Part shown: in pieces, positions 1 to 8,661 of the stretch
Layout of the letters: the number at the start of each line of letters is the position of its first letter
Position numbering within the stretch: the first letter of the stretch is position 1
Assembly (NCBI GenBank): GCA_030831445.1
Contig: JAURLB010000219.1
Span: 1-10,911 of the forward strand
DNA length: 10,911 bases
Reading direction: 5' to 3'
Source of the DNA: Candidatus Nanopelagicales bacterium
Lineage (GTDB): Bacteria > Actinomycetota > Actinomycetes > S36-B12 > UBA5976
Translations under genes and position numbers: made by a program
Notes under the pieces: generated by a model
Told to the model about the DNA's origin: nothing
The model's input: the letters and a program-made list of their open reading frames with translations, nothing else
Database searches by the model: none

Positions 1-4
1 CACT

Positions 5-1159
5 TTGCCCGCGATAAACCTAGGTCTTCCTAAAGGCCCGCCGCCAACTTTGGCACCCCGCAGAAAAACTCGTCAGATCATGGTTGGCAAGGTTGCGGTA
101 GGTGGCGATGCGCCAATCTCTGTGCAGTCAATGACCACCACACCAACTACAGATATCAATGCAACCCTGCAGCAAATTGCCGAGCTGACTGCGACCGGCT
201 GTGACATTGTTCGCGTGGCGGTTCCTTCTCAAGATGACGCAGATGTTCTAAGAATCATTGCTAAGCGCAGCCAGATTCCAGTGGTTGCAGACATTCACTT
301 CCAGCCCAAGTATGTCTTTCAGGCGATTGACGCTGGCTGCGGCGCAGTCCGAGTGAACCCAGGAAATATCCGCAAGTTTGATGACCAGGTAGGTGCAATC
401 GCAAAGGCTGCCAAGGACGCCGGAATATCACTTCGCATTGGCGTGAATGCTGGATCGCTTGATCCACGTTTGCTTGAGAAGTATGGCAAGCCAACCGCAG
501 AGGCTTTGGTTGAGTCCGCCGTGTGGGAGGCCAGCCTTTTTGAAGAGCACGACTTTCACGACTTCAAGATTTCCGTGAAGCACAACGACCCCGTAGTCAT
601 GGTGAAGGCTTATCAGTTGCTCTCTGAGCGAGGCGACTGGCCGCTGCACCTCGGTGTTACTGAGGCTGGACCTGCTTTCCAGGGAACCATCAAGTCTTCG
701 GTGGCCTTTGGAGCACTTTTGGCCCAGGGTATTGGAGACACCATTCGAGTCTCCCTCTCGGCACCCCCGGTAGAGGAGATCAAGGTTGGTTCGCAGATCC
801 TGGAGAGCCTAAACCTTCGCCCGAGGAAGCTGGAAATTGTTTCATGCCCCTCCTGTGGTCGAGCTCAGGTTGATGTTTACAAGCTTGCAAATGACGTAAC
901 CGAAGGTCTTCAGCACCTCACTGTTCCAATTCGCGTTGCCGTGATGGGCTGCGTTGTGAATGGTCCTGGTGAGGCCAGAGAAGCTGACCTGGGAGTTGCT
1001 TCCGGAAACGGCAAGGGCCAGATCTTCGTCAAGGGTGAAATCATCAAGACCGTCCCAGAGGACGAGATTGTTGCAACCTTGATTGCCGAAGCAAACCGCA
1101 TTGCGGCAGACATGGAGACCGCAGAGGTCGGAAGCGTGACTGTTAGCGTCAGCGAGTAG
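5..1159 (+). CDS. ispG: 4-hydroxy-3-methylbut-2-enyl diphosphate synthase (flavodoxin), IspG/GcpE
   Basis: IspG converts 2-C-methyl-D-erythritol 2,4-cyclodiphosphate to HMBPP in the MEP isoprenoid pathway, a cytosolic reductive step using a [4Fe-4S] cluster. The 384-residue protein has the usual length of the single-TIM-barrel bacterial form. The N-terminal TIM barrel carries [12 protein letters not shown] (about 40-51), [10 protein letters not shown] and VRVNPGNI. The C-terminal domain shows the cluster ligands C281 and C284 ([11 protein letters not shown]), C316 and E323 ([11 protein letters not shown]). The chosen start is TTG at base 5, giving MPAINLG, which is how I remember actinobacterial IspG proteins beginning. 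Only four bases precede it, so the ribosome binding site is outside the window and an earlier start cannot be excluded. Codon use favours GAG for Glu (17 GAG to 6 GAA by hand count) and AAG for Lys, unlike genes further downstream. The identification is firm. Confidence 0.97.
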   Translation: MPAINLGLPKGPPPTLAPRRKTRQIMVGKVAVGGDAPISVQSMTTTPTTDINATLQQIAELTATGCDIVRVAVPSQDDADVLRIIAKRSQIPVVADIHFQPKYVFQAIDAGCGAVRVNPGNIRKFDDQVGAIAKAAKDAGISLRIGVNAGSLDPRLLEKYGKPTAEALVESAVWEASLFEEHDFHDFKISVKHNDPVVMVKAYQLLSERGDWPLHLGVTEAGPAFQGTIKSSVAFGALLAQGIGDTIRVSLSAPPVEEIKVGSQILESLNLRPRKLEIVSCPSCGRAQVDVYKLANDVTEGLQHLTVPIRVAVMGCVVNGPGEAREADLGVASGNGKGQIFVKGEIIKTVPEDEIVATLIAEANRIAADMETAEVGSVTVSVSE

Positions 1160-1160
1160 C

Positions 1161-1166
1161 TAACAT
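1161..1166 (+). promoter_or_regulatory. Possible -10 box for a leaderless proS transcript
   Basis: TAACAT fits the TANNNT actinobacterial -10 pattern and ends 7 bases before the proS ATG at 1174, which would put the transcription start at or next to the start codon. No convincing Shine-Dalgarno lies between the ispG stop and the proS ATG. Leaderless mRNAs are common in actinobacteria. This is inference from position; a six-base match can arise by chance. Confidence 0.3.
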
Positions 1167-1173
1167 TGAGCCC

Positions 1174-2943
1174 ATGCTCTACCGCCTCAGCAACCTATTT
1201 GTAAAGACCCTGCGCGAGGACCCCAGCGATGCTGAGGTCGACAGCCACAGACTCCTGGTTCGCGCCGGATACATTCGTCGCGCTGGCCCTGGTGTATTCA
1301 CCTGGCTACCGCTGGGTCTGGCGGTTAAGAATCGAATTGAGCAGATCGTCCGCGAGGAAATGAATGCTGCCGGTGCCCAGGAAGTCTTCTTCCCAGCACT
1401 TCTGCCAAAAGAGCCATATGAGGCAACCGGCAGATGGGACGAATACGGAGACAACATTTTCCGTTTGAAGGATCGCAAGGATGCGGATTACCTTCTGGCT
1501 CCCACCCACGAAGAGGTCTTTACCTTGTTAGTGAAGGATCTCTACAGCTCATACAAAGAGCTCCCGCTGAGCATCTATCAGATTCAGAACAAATATCGCG
1601 ATGAAGCTCGCCCCAGGGCAGGTCTTTTGCGCGGTAGGGAGTTCGTGATGAAAGACGCCTACAGCTTTGACGTCACGGACGAAGGTCTTGAAGCGAGCTA
1701 CCAGGCTCAGCGTGCCGCCTACGAAAAGATCTTCACTCGATTGGGTCTTGAGTACGTGATCGTGAAGGCGGATGCCGGAGCCATGGGCGGATCCAAGTCC
1801 GAGGAGTTTTTGAATCCCTCGCCGATTGGCGAGGACACATTTGTTCGCTCCAAGGGCGGTTTCGCTGCCAACGTTGAAGCGGTTCAAACCCAAGTTCCTC
1901 CTCACGGTGAAGTTTCCGCATCGCCAGCACTCCAGATCGCCGATACGCCAAACACACCAACGATTGAAACGCTTGTCGATCTTTTCAATGCCCGCACCGA
2001 TCTTCAACGCAAAGATCGAACCTGGACTGCCGCTGACACCTTAAAGAATGTCGTTTTCAAAGTGATCTCTCCAACTGGCGAACGCTCACTCTTAGCGGTT
2101 GGCGTGCCAGGGGATCGTGAAGTGGACTTGAAGCGACTAGAAGCAGCAATACATCCACTCGAAGCAGAAATATTGAGCGATGAAGACTTCTTGAAAAATC
2201 CTGAGCTGGTCAAAGGCTACATTGGGCCCACCATACTTGGCGAAAAAAGTGCGAGTGGGATTCGCTATCTTGTCGACCCAAGAGTTGTGAACGGTTCACT
2301 GTGGATATCCGGCGCGAATGAATCAGGGAAACACGCATACAACCTCATGATGGGGCGTGATTTTTTTGCAGATGGAACGATTGAAGCGGCAGATGTGCGC
2401 GACGGAGATGCATGCCCAACTTGCAACACTGGTGTACTTCGGGCGCAACGTGGAATTGAAATTGGACACATATTTCAACTAGGACGAAAGTACGCTCAAG
2501 CACTCGAACTTTCAGTCCTCGATGAACAAGGTAAGCGTGTGACACCAACCATGGGATCTTATGGAATTGGTGTATCAAGACTTGTGGCGGTCGTGGCAGA
2601 ACAAAGTCACGATGAAAAAGGATTGATTTGGCCACGCGAAATTGCGCCTGCGGATGTTCACCTAGTGGTAGCTGGAAAAGATGAAGAAATTTTTGTCGCT
2701 GCAGACGCATTGTCAGAACAACTAGAACGCGTGGGAATCGAAATCTTGATCGATGATCGCCGGGGAGTCAGCGTCGGTGTGAAGTTTAATGATGCTGAAC
2801 TCGTTGGAATTCCATCTACAATTGTGGTTGGCAAGAAACTTGACACAAGTGAAATCGAAGTAAAGAATCGTCGTACGTCCGAAGTGACTGTTGTGAGCAT
2901 CAACGATATTGACAAGTTACGAGACTTGATTCTCAATGCCTGA
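1174..2943 (+). CDS. proS: Prolyl-tRNA synthetase, bacterial type with editing insertion (ProRS)
   Basis: ProRS charges tRNA-Pro with proline in the cytosol. The 589 residues fit the bacterial-type class II enzyme, which carries an editing domain (INS) between motifs 2 and 3. Motif 1 lies around FTWLPLGL and the following helix (about 43-70). Motif 2 is [16 protein letters not shown] followed by MKDAYSFD (about 142-168). The editing insertion spans roughly 225-385 and includes [13 protein letters not shown] and VKGYIGP. Motif 3 is [17 protein letters not shown], followed by the anticodon-binding domain ([11 protein letters not shown] onward). C414 and C417 form a CPTC knuckle that E. coli ProRS, as I recall it, lacks. 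The ATG at 1174 gives [17 protein letters not shown], the normal N-terminus; no clear Shine-Dalgarno precedes it. Codon use changes sharply near base 1850: Glu codons are 13 GAG to 8 GAA before it and 1 GAG to 27 GAA after it. The 3' end overlaps the next gene by 8 bp. Confidence 0.96.
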   Translation: MLYRLSNLFVKTLREDPSDAEVDSHRLLVRAGYIRRAGPGVFTWLPLGLAVKNRIEQIVREEMNAAGAQEVFFPALLPKEPYEATGRWDEYGDNIFRLKDRKDADYLLAPTHEEVFTLLVKDLYSSYKELPLSIYQIQNKYRDEARPRAGLLRGREFVMKDAYSFDVTDEGLEASYQAQRAAYEKIFTRLGLEYVIVKADAGAMGGSKSEEFLNPSPIGEDTFVRSKGGFAANVEAVQTQVPPHGEVSASPALQIADTPNTPTIETLVDLFNARTDLQRKDRTWTAADTLKNVVFKVISPTGERSLLAVGVPGDREVDLKRLEAAIHPLEAEILSDEDFLKNPELVKGYIGPTILGEKSASGIRYLVDPRVVNGSLWISGANESGKHAYNLMMGRDFFADGTIEAADVRDGDACPTCNTGVLRAQRGIEIGHIFQLGRKYAQALELSVLDEQGKRVTPTMGSYGIGVSRLVAVVAEQSHDEKGLIWPREIAPADVHLVVAGKDEEIFVAADALSEQLERVGIEILIDDRRGVSVGVKFNDAELVGIPSTIVVGKKLDTSEIEVKNRRTSEVTVVSINDIDKLRDLILNA

Positions 2944-3715
2944 TCTGACCTTATGGGTCTTCATTGCTTTGCTATGTGCTGCATTTGCTGCTGGTTGGCT
3001 TGATGCGATTGGGGGAGGGGGCGGCCTCATTCAACTCCCAGCGCTCTTAATTGCCCTTCCAGCAGACGCAACGGCGTTGGCATTAGGAACCAATAAAGTA
3101 AGTAGCATCGTTGGCACAAGCGCGGCGGCTAGAAATTACTCTCGTACGATAAAGCCAAATCCACAACTTCTAAAACCAATGTTGCTTGGCGCATTTCTTG
3201 GTTCGTTTTCAGGGACACTGATTGCTGTGACCTTGCATCCAGAAGTGTTTCGACCCATTATTTTTGGTGTGCTTTCTGTCATGTGGATTGTGACACTTAA
3301 GATTGATGTGAAAAGAGAACAACCGCAACACAAAGACCATTGGGGTTTTGGGATTTCATTCCTCGCATGTTTCGGGATTGGCTTTTATGACGGAGCAATT
3401 GGACCTGGTACTGGCATTTTCTTAATCTTGTTACTTGTACTTCAATATGGCCTTTCATTTCTTCAAGCATCAGCGTCGGCGAAGTTCATCAATATTGCTA
3501 CCAACGCTGCTTCCATCGTGGTGTTTGGAGTCACCGGAAATGTTTGGTGGCTCCTTGGAGGAGCAATGGCTTTGGCGAATCTCCTAGGTGGCATGGTTGG
3601 GTCAACTTTGGCGATTCGTAAGGGTTCTGACTTCGTCCGAAAGTTTCTGCTGTGGGCAATCGGCTTAATACTTCTTCGCTTTGGTCTTGAATTTTTGGGA
3701 TTTTTCAACCTTTGA
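2936..3715 (+). CDS. TSUP-family (TauE/SafE, YfcA-like) membrane permease
   Basis: This 259-residue, very hydrophobic protein looks like a TSUP (4-toluene sulfonate uptake / sulfite exporter TauE/SafE) family transporter in the inner membrane. Substrates in this family are sulfur compounds or small organic anions, and the substrate here cannot be assigned. About seven or eight membrane segments are visible (near residues 4-25, 32-50, 79-99, 106-124, 140-175, 186-203, 205-228, 235-256). Two internal motifs typical of the family's duplicated halves are present: [19 protein letters not shown] near residue 20 and [14 protein letters not shown] near 150. GTNKVSS and [10 protein letters not shown] are also family-like. 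The ATG lies inside the last codons of proS (8-bp overlap), so coupled translation is likely, and no good Shine-Dalgarno is seen. No link to proline or translation is evident, so its position may simply be a lineage-specific insertion before rimP. Confidence 0.85.
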   Translation: MPDLTLWVFIALLCAAFAAGWLDAIGGGGGLIQLPALLIALPADATALALGTNKVSSIVGTSAAARNYSRTIKPNPQLLKPMLLGAFLGSFSGTLIAVTLHPEVFRPIIFGVLSVMWIVTLKIDVKREQPQHKDHWGFGISFLACFGIGFYDGAIGPGTGIFLILLLVLQYGLSFLQASASAKFINIATNAASIVVFGVTGNVWWLLGGAMALANLLGGMVGSTLAIRKGSDFVRKFLLWAIGLILLRFGLEFLGFFNL

Positions 3716-3752
3716 TTTAGACTTTCCTTCTCATAACTGAAAAGGGTGCACG

Positions 3753-4211
3753 ATGGTTGATGCAGATGCTGTGCGGGACTATTTAGATAGTGCACTTTCA
3801 GGTGAATCATTCTTCATCGATAATGTGATTGCTCAAAAAGCTGGTAAACGAACTCTCTTGACGATTGCTCTCGATTCCTTTTCGCCTTTGACACTTGATG
3901 AGATTGCCAGAGCCAGCCGAATTGTCGATGGCATTCTTGAAGATTCTGATGTGGTAGGCGCACAGCCCTACACCCTTGAGGTTACGTCCAGAGGGGTGGA
4001 GGCAGGCTTAATAAAGCCGCACCATTTCATCCAAAGCATCTCGCGACTTGTAAAAATCACCACTCTCACCGGTGAAGAACTCACGGTTCGAATTCAGGAT
4101 GCAAACCAAGATGCATTAACGACAGACGACGACGATGTGATTGAGTATCATGATATTCGCTCAGCCATGGTGCAAATCGAATTTAATCGAAAGTCCGAAG
4201 ATGAAGATTAA
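3753..4211 (+). CDS. rimP: Ribosome maturation factor RimP
   Basis: RimP binds the free 30S subunit and helps its late maturation. At 152 residues it has the normal family length: an N-terminal alpha/beta domain (1-88) and a C-terminal Sm-like domain (about 89-150, SRLVKITTLTGEELTVRIQDAN). The LDEIARASRIVDGILED helix matches the family helix before the signature strand. The signature itself is degenerate. Where the family normally has YxLEVSSPGxDRPL, this protein reads YTLEVTSRGVEAGL at 73-86, with R80 for the usual Pro and A84-G85 for Arg-Pro. The assignment rests on length, fold pattern and its place directly before nusA. AAAGGG at 3741-3746 is a good Shine-Dalgarno six bases from the ATG. 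The 37-base gap after the permease gene suggests the translation operon proper may begin here, though I find no convincing promoter. The gene overlaps nusA by 11 bp. Confidence 0.9.
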   Translation: MVDADAVRDYLDSALSGESFFIDNVIAQKAGKRTLLTIALDSFSPLTLDEIARASRIVDGILEDSDVVGAQPYTLEVTSRGVEAGLIKPHHFIQSISRLVKITTLTGEELTVRIQDANQDALTTDDDDVIEYHDIRSAMVQIEFNRKSEDED

Positions 4212-5250
4212 TATTCGCGAACTCATCACAATTTCTCAGCAGCTCAATCTGGAACTTGGCACGTTTGAGCGAACTGTTAAGGAAGCAGTTTTGCTCGCAT
4301 ACCTGCGCCACCGACATCTCATTGAACAATTTGCCAAGCCCCAGCTCAATTTGCCGTACAGAATTGGCAATGAAACGATTGACGTGTTACTCGATATTGA
4401 TTCAGGTGAGGTTCAGATTCAAAAAACCATTGTCAATGATTTGGGTCAGTACATCACGGACATAGACACACCCGAAGGCTTCGATCGGATTATGAGTGCG
4501 GCTGCACGCAGTGCTGTGATGGCAGGGTTTCGCCAACTGAAAGATATTTCAACAATGGCTGAACTTGAATCAAGAATTGGAACTATGGTGAGTGGAGTCA
4601 TTCAACAGGGATTGGACAAGAACGTCGTTCAAGTTGATCTTGGACCAATTGAGGCGCAGCTTCCACCTGCCGAGCAAGTTCCAGGGGAAACCTATGAGCA
4701 CGGAAAACGAATAAAAGTATTTCTCGTGACGATTCGACAAATGTCAAATGGGTTGCAAGTTATTGTCTCGCGAACCCATCCAGGGTTAGTGCGTGAATTG
4801 TTTAAATTAGAAGTGCCCGAGATTGCGAAGGGTATTGTTGATATTCGTGAAGTTGCTCGTGAAGCCGGTGCACGAACGAAGATTGCAGTGGTGAGTAACG
4901 ATCCAGCAGTTGCGGCGAAAGGTAGCTGCATCGGCCCCATGGGAGCACGGGTCAACAATGTCGTTGCAGAACTCGGCGAAAAGATTGACATTGTTGATTT
5001 CAGCGAAGACCCAGACGTCTTTGTCGCAAATGCTCTCTCGCCAGCACGAGTGCAACGCGTGGATGTAATCGATCTTCCCGGAAGGGTTGCTCGCGCATTT
5101 GTACCCGACTATCAGCTCTCGCTAGCAATAGGCAAAGACGGACAAAATGCCCGGCTGGCCGCTCGATTGACAGGCTGGAAAATCGATATTCGCCCCGATA
5201 CTGACCCGCTTTTTAGTGAAACGGTGTCCACCTTGCAAGAAGAGGGGTAG
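4201..5250 (+). CDS. nusA: Transcription termination/antitermination factor NusA
   Basis: NusA binds RNA polymerase and nascent RNA and modulates pausing, termination and antitermination. From the ATG at 4201 it has 349 residues in the usual short actinobacterial architecture, with no C-terminal acidic repeats. The N-terminal RNAP-binding domain covers 1-118. The S1 domain is about 120-190 (SGVIQQGLDKNVVQVDLG, then VIVSRTHPGLVRELF). KH1 contains GSCIGPMGARV (241-251) and EKIDIVDFSEDP. KH2 contains VPDYQLSLAIGKDGQNAR, with its GKDG loop at 311-314, followed by LAARLTGWKIDI. I chose 4201 over an in-frame ATG at 4141 because MKINIRELITISQQ aligns with the normal NusA start and the upstream codons lie inside rimP. 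The 11-bp overlap with rimP and weak Shine-Dalgarno suggest translational coupling. The next gene starts two bases after the stop. Confidence 0.96.
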   Translation: MKINIRELITISQQLNLELGTFERTVKEAVLLAYLRHRHLIEQFAKPQLNLPYRIGNETIDVLLDIDSGEVQIQKTIVNDLGQYITDIDTPEGFDRIMSAAARSAVMAGFRQLKDISTMAELESRIGTMVSGVIQQGLDKNVVQVDLGPIEAQLPPAEQVPGETYEHGKRIKVFLVTIRQMSNGLQVIVSRTHPGLVRELFKLEVPEIAKGIVDIREVAREAGARTKIAVVSNDPAVAAKGSCIGPMGARVNNVVAELGEKIDIVDFSEDPDVFVANALSPARVQRVDVIDLPGRVARAFVPDYQLSLAIGKDGQNARLAARLTGWKIDIRPDTDPLFSETVSTLQEEG

Positions 5251-5252
5251 CA

Positions 5253-5519
5253 TTGACCATTAGTTACTCGTACACCCCACTGCGCACCTGCGTTGGATGT
5301 GGTGAGCGAGCGGCGCAAAACGAACTCATCCGATTCTCGGTCCATGCTGGGAAACTCACATTCGGAGAGTCGAACGCGGGACGAGGTGCATACCTCCATC
5401 CGCGGGAGCTTTGCTGGCAGACTGCAAGTCGCAGAAATGCGTTTGCACGGTCTTTCAAGGGCTTTATCGACATCTCCGAGATTGAGATACATCGGATTCT
5501 TCAGGCGCAAGGAGCGTAG
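5253..5519 (+). CDS. ylxR: YlxR-family RNA-binding protein (RnpM, RNase P modulator)
   Basis: This is a small basic 88-residue protein of the YlxR (DUF448) family, found between nusA and infB across many bacteria. The family binds RNA, and the Bacillus member was reported to bind RNase P RNA and modulate its activity (RnpM). Visible hallmarks are RTCVGCGER near the N-terminus (C13, C16), LIRF, GRGAYLHP (GRGAY at 43-47) and the final basic helix RRNAFARSFKG. The start is TTG at 5253, two bases after the nusA stop, with GAGGGG at 5242-5247 as a well-placed Shine-Dalgarno inside the nusA tail. No ATG start fits the family N-terminus. By eye its GC content and GAG use are somewhat higher than the neighbouring infB, but the gene is too short to read much into that. 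Confidence 0.93.
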   Translation: MTISYSYTPLRTCVGCGERAAQNELIRFSVHAGKLTFGESNAGRGAYLHPRELCWQTASRRNAFARSFKGFIDISEIEIHRILQAQGA

Positions 5520-5626
5520 ACGGAAATGAAGAACAGATGAGTACCCGATGAGCACGGTCAACCCGATCGTGCTGAAAGCTGCGCCCGACTTCTAATCCTT
5601 GATATCGGGCCGAACAAGGAAGCAAA
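5520..5626 (+). promoter_or_regulatory. infB leader: three ATGA-chained mini-ORFs and two hairpins
   Basis: The 107 bases between ylxR and infB are not empty. ATGA occurs at 5526, 5537 and 5548, exactly 11 bases apart. Each mini-ORF ends with a TGA that overlaps the next ATG: MKNR*, then MSTR*, then MSTVNPIVLKAAPDF* ending at 5595. Two hairpins follow or overlap. The first is a 9-bp stem, 5551-5559 with 5565-5573, loop AACCC. The second is GCCCGA 5583-5588 with TCGGGC 5605-5610. CCCGAT at 5562-5567 could also pair with ATCGGG at 5604-5609, so the second hairpin's 3' arm has two possible partners. The infB Shine-Dalgarno AAGGAAG is at 5616-5622, just after this arm. I recall similar ATGAGTAC-type repeats before infB in other actinobacteria. 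A regulatory role in infB translation is inference. Confidence 0.55.
5551..5573 (+). promoter_or_regulatory. Nine-base-pair hairpin in the infB leader
   Basis: AGCACGGTC pairs with GATCGTGCT around a five-base loop AACCC, with one G-U pair. It begins within the second codon of the third mini-ORF, so a ribosome translating that ORF would have to open it. There is no U tract after it, so it is not a standard intrinsic terminator. The pairing is read directly from the sequence; folding in the cell is untested. Confidence 0.5.
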
Positions 5627-8233
5627 GTGTCAAAGGTCCGAATTTATGAACTAGCCAAAGAACTTGGCGTTGATAGCAAAGTAGTTGTCGCAAAACTTGC
5701 TGAACTTGGTGAGTTCGTTAAAGGTGCATCATCATCAGTTGAAGCACCCGTAGCCCGCAAACTTCGCGAGGCAATGCCTGCCCAGCCGGCATCGGCACCA
5801 GCCGAACCAAAAACTCCAGCCAAGAAAAAAGAAACGGCAAAACCGACTCAGCCAGCTGAAACTGTTGAAGTTGTTGAGGAAACTCCCGCGCCTACACCTG
5901 GCCCTGCAGCGAGACCTACGCCTGCAGCAAATCCAACTGCGTCTACTCCACCTACGCCAGGACCTAAACCGAGTCCTGGTCCAAAGCCAACTCCTGGTCC
6001 AAAGCCAACTTCAGGTGCTACTCCAACACCGGGAGCGATGCCACCACGACCTGCAAGGCGTGGAAACAATCCATTTGCTGAACCTCAAACTCGCGCTCCA
6101 CGAACTGGCAATGCTCCGTTTACCGCTCCAAAAGATATGCCACCGCGTCCAAGAGGAACTAGGCCAGAGACGCGCACTGACAAACCTCGTACGGGACAAC
6201 CACGAACTGACCGACCTGTTCGCGGCGGAAAGCCAACCGGTGGTATCGGTAGCAAACCGGCTTTTCCAGCATCAGCCCCTCCACGCGGTGCAACCGGCGG
6301 AAGAGGAAATGCTGCTGGCGCTTTTGGCCGCGGCAAACCCGGTGGTAAGGCGAAGAAATCTAAACGTACGAAACGACAGGAATTCGATAATTTAGTCGCT
6401 CCAGTCCTTGGAGGAGTTCAAGTTTCACTTGGGCAAGGTGCAACACTTCGTTTGCCACGTGGTGCATCGTTAACTGATTTTGCAGAAAAGATAGGTGCAA
6501 ATCCTGCAGCTCTTGTGACAATTTTGTTCAAGATGGGTGAATTGGTAAATGCAACGCAGTCTGTTGATGACGACACGTTGCAATTACTTGGAAGTGAATT
6601 GCAGTATGTGATTGAAGTTGTATCGCCGGAAGATGAAGACAGAGAATTGCTGGAATCATTTGATGTTGAATATGGTGGCGAAGAAGATGAAGCGGATCTA
6701 GAAGCGAGACCACCTGTGGTCACTGTTATGGGCCACGTTGATCATGGTAAAACGAAACTACTTGACGCAATTCGCAACACGAATGTCATTGCAGGTGAAG
6801 CAGGCGGTATTACCCAACACATTGGTGCATACCAAGTCTTGACGACACATGAAGGTATTGATCGAGCAATCACGTTTATCGATACACCTGGTCACGAAGC
6901 ATTTACTGCAATGCGTGCCAGAGGTGCGAAAGTAACAGATATTGCAGTACTCGTTGTAGCGGCAGATGATGGTGTGAAACCACAAACGATAGAAGCGTTA
7001 AATCACGCTCAAGCCGCTGATGTTCCAATTGTGGTTGCAGTGAACAAGGTTGACAAAGAAGGCGCCGACCCAATGCGAGTTCGGACTCAGCTCACGGAAT
7101 ATGGCCTTGTAGCGGAGGAATTCGGCGGCGATGTTATGTTCGTCGATATCTCAGCACTTCGAAGTCTTGGATTGCCTGAACTGTTGGATGCAATTCTTTT
7201 GACTGCGGATGCGGCTATCGATTTACGCGCAAATCCAAATCAAATGGCGCAAGGTGTTGCGATTGAAGCACACCTCGATAAAGGGCGCGGTCCCGTGGCA
7301 ACTGTTTTGGTGCAGCGCGGAACGCTCCGACCAGGCGACTCAATTGTTGCAGGCGAAGCATTTGGTCGTGTTCGAGCAATGCTCGATGAAAACGGCGACT
7401 CCGTTGAACTTGCCGGTCCGTCTCGGGCAGTGCAGGTGCTTGGACTCACCAGCGTTCCAGGTGCTGGTGACACATTCTTAGCGGTTGAAGAAGATCGAAT
7501 TGCACGCCAGATTGCCCAGACTCGCGCTGCTCGTGAGCGAAACGCACAACTTGCGAAACGTCGAGCTCGCAGAACTCTTGAAGACTTCTTGGCATCAGTA
7601 GAGAAGGGGCAAGTGCAAGAACTCAAACTCATTCTTAAGGGTGACGTTTCAGGTTCAGTTGAAGCTCTTGAAGATGCGTTGTTGAAAATAGAAGTTGGAC
7701 ATGAAGATGTTGTTCTACGCGTGATTCATCGCGGTGTCGGCGCAATCAATCAAAGTGACGTCACTTTAGCGGCCGCTTCAGATGCAATCGTGATTGGTTT
7801 TAACGTTCGTCCAGAAGGACAAGTTCGTGACCTTGCCGAACGCGAAGGTGTTGAGATCCGCTATTACTCCGTTATCTACGCAGCAATTGAAGAGATTGAA
7901 AAAGCACTGAAGGGTATGCTCAAACCTGAATACATTGAAGTGCAGCTGGGAAGTGCTGAAGTTCGCGAAGTATTCAAGTCTTCAAAAGTTGGAACTATCG
8001 CAGGATGTATGGTCAAGGATGGTGTTATCAAGCGAAACACCAAGGCCCGTCTACTTCGAGATTCAGTCGTTGTCGCTGATAACTTAACAATTGATTCGCT
8101 TCGAAGATTTAAGGACGACGCAACTGAAGTTCGAGAAGGTTTTGAATGCGGTATCGGATTAGGGACTTTCAATGACATCAAGGTTGACGACATCATTGAA
8201 ACCTGGGAGTTGAAAGAAAAGCCACGTAGCTAG
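5627..8233 (+). CDS. infB: Translation initiation factor IF-2
   Basis: IF2 is the GTPase that places fMet-tRNA on the 30S subunit and promotes subunit joining. The 868 residues fit the long actinobacterial form. An N-terminal IF2_N helix domain begins [15 protein letters not shown] (1-50). Residues about 51-270 form a disordered linker rich in Pro, Ala, Arg and Gly, ending in the basic run [12 protein letters not shown] second IF2_N-like segment covers about 275-340. The G domain follows with G1 GHVDHGKT at 369-376, G2 [11 protein letters not shown]3 DTPGHEAF at 419-426, G4 NKVD at 473-476 and G5 SAL near 509. Domain II and the C-terminal fMet-tRNA-binding domain end the protein. The start is GTG at 5627 with AAGGAAG at 5616-5622. 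Glu codons are mostly GAA, like the later part of proS. Confidence 0.97.
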   Translation: MSKVRIYELAKELGVDSKVVVAKLAELGEFVKGASSSVEAPVARKLREAMPAQPASAPAEPKTPAKKKETAKPTQPAETVEVVEETPAPTPGPAARPTPAANPTASTPPTPGPKPSPGPKPTPGPKPTSGATPTPGAMPPRPARRGNNPFAEPQTRAPRTGNAPFTAPKDMPPRPRGTRPETRTDKPRTGQPRTDRPVRGGKPTGGIGSKPAFPASAPPRGATGGRGNAAGAFGRGKPGGKAKKSKRTKRQEFDNLVAPVLGGVQVSLGQGATLRLPRGASLTDFAEKIGANPAALVTILFKMGELVNATQSVDDDTLQLLGSELQYVIEVVSPEDEDRELLESFDVEYGGEEDEADLEARPPVVTVMGHVDHGKTKLLDAIRNTNVIAGEAGGITQHIGAYQVLTTHEGIDRAITFIDTPGHEAFTAMRARGAKVTDIAVLVVAADDGVKPQTIEALNHAQAADVPIVVAVNKVDKEGADPMRVRTQLTEYGLVAEEFGGDVMFVDISALRSLGLPELLDAILLTADAAIDLRANPNQMAQGVAIEAHLDKGRGPVATVLVQRGTLRPGDSIVAGEAFGRVRAMLDENGDSVELAGPSRAVQVLGLTSVPGAGDTFLAVEEDRIARQIAQTRAARERNAQLAKRRARRTLEDFLASVEKGQVQELKLILKGDVSGSVEALEDALLKIEVGHEDVVLRVIHRGVGAINQSDVTLAAASDAIVIGFNVRPEGQVRDLAEREGVEIRYYSVIYAAIEEIEKALKGMLKPEYIEVQLGSAEVREVFKSSKVGTIAGCMVKDGVIKRNTKARLLRDSVVVADNLTIDSLRRFKDDATEVREGFECGIGLGTFNDIKVDDIIETWELKEKPRS
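5957..6010 (+). repeat. Three 18-bp tandem units (PGPKP[ST]) in the IF-2 linker
   Basis: Three in-frame 18-base units encode [12 protein letters not shown] and PGPKPT (residues 111-128 of IF-2). The second (5975-5992) and third (5993-6010) are identical at DNA level, and the first differs at several wobble positions. This is consistent with recent slippage or duplication in a disordered linker where length varies freely. No separate function is implied. Confidence 0.85.
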
Positions 8234-8241
8234 GACCAGCG

Positions 8242-8661
8242 ATGAGCGAAAATGCACGAGTTCGACAAGTTGCGGAACGAATTCGAGAGATAGTTGCCGA
8301 AGCAGTTGAGATGCGGGTGAAAGACCCGAGGCTCGGTTTTGTCACTATTACCGCCTGTCGACTTACTCATGATTTTCGCGATGCGACCGTATTTTTCACA
8401 GTCTACGGCGATGAACTTGAACGAAGTGAAACTCTTGATGCTTTGAGGGCCGCGAAAGGCAATATTCGAACGGAAGTTGGCAAACGCTTGGGCTTGAAGC
8501 ACACACCGAGCATCACGTTCATGCTCGATGCGTTGCCGGAAACCAGTGCGCATCTCGAGGGATTATTGAGTGAAGCCCAGAAGCGTGATGAAGAAATCGA
8601 GGCATTACGAAAGAGTGCGCAACCTGCAGGTGAAGATAACCCTTATAAGAAAGAGTTATGA
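8242..8661 (+). CDS. rbfA: 30S ribosome-binding factor RbfA
   Basis: RbfA binds the 30S subunit near helix 1 of 16S rRNA and supports its maturation, including cold adaptation. The 139 residues form the expected single KH-like domain. The family core is clear: RVRQVAERIREIVAEAVEM, then KDPRLGFVTIT, the DATVFFTVYG strand, ALRAAKGNIRTEVGKRLGLKH and the closing strand PSITFMLDALPE. A charged tail (about 112-139) follows and is probably flexible. The start ATG lies 8 bases after the infB stop, and AGGA at 8232-8235 overlaps that stop at a suitable distance. The 3' end overlaps truB in an ATGA (8658-8661), so the two are likely translationally coupled. Confidence 0.95.
   Translation: MSENARVRQVAERIREIVAEAVEMRVKDPRLGFVTITACRLTHDFRDATVFFTVYGDELERSETLDALRAAKGNIRTEVGKRLGLKHTPSITFMLDALPETSAHLEGLLSEAQKRDEEIEALRKSAQPAGEDNPYKKEL

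Noticed and set aside
3716..3752. Promoter or terminator between the TSUP gene and rimP
   Set aside because: TTGATT and CATAAC are present but only about 14 bases apart, and no GC-rich hairpin with a T tract is visible.
4141..4200. Extended nusA start at ATG 4141
   Set aside because: The extra 20 codons lie inside rimP and do not resemble a NusA N-terminus; ATG 4201 fits.
5551..5610. Intrinsic terminator/attenuator in the infB leader
   Set aside because: Neither hairpin is followed by a run of T, so standard Rho-independent termination is not supported.
5865..6395. Long alternative-frame reading frame across the IF-2 linker
   Set aside because: It is a by-product of the repetitive Pro/Ala-rich coding sequence, with no ribosome binding site and no recognisable protein features.
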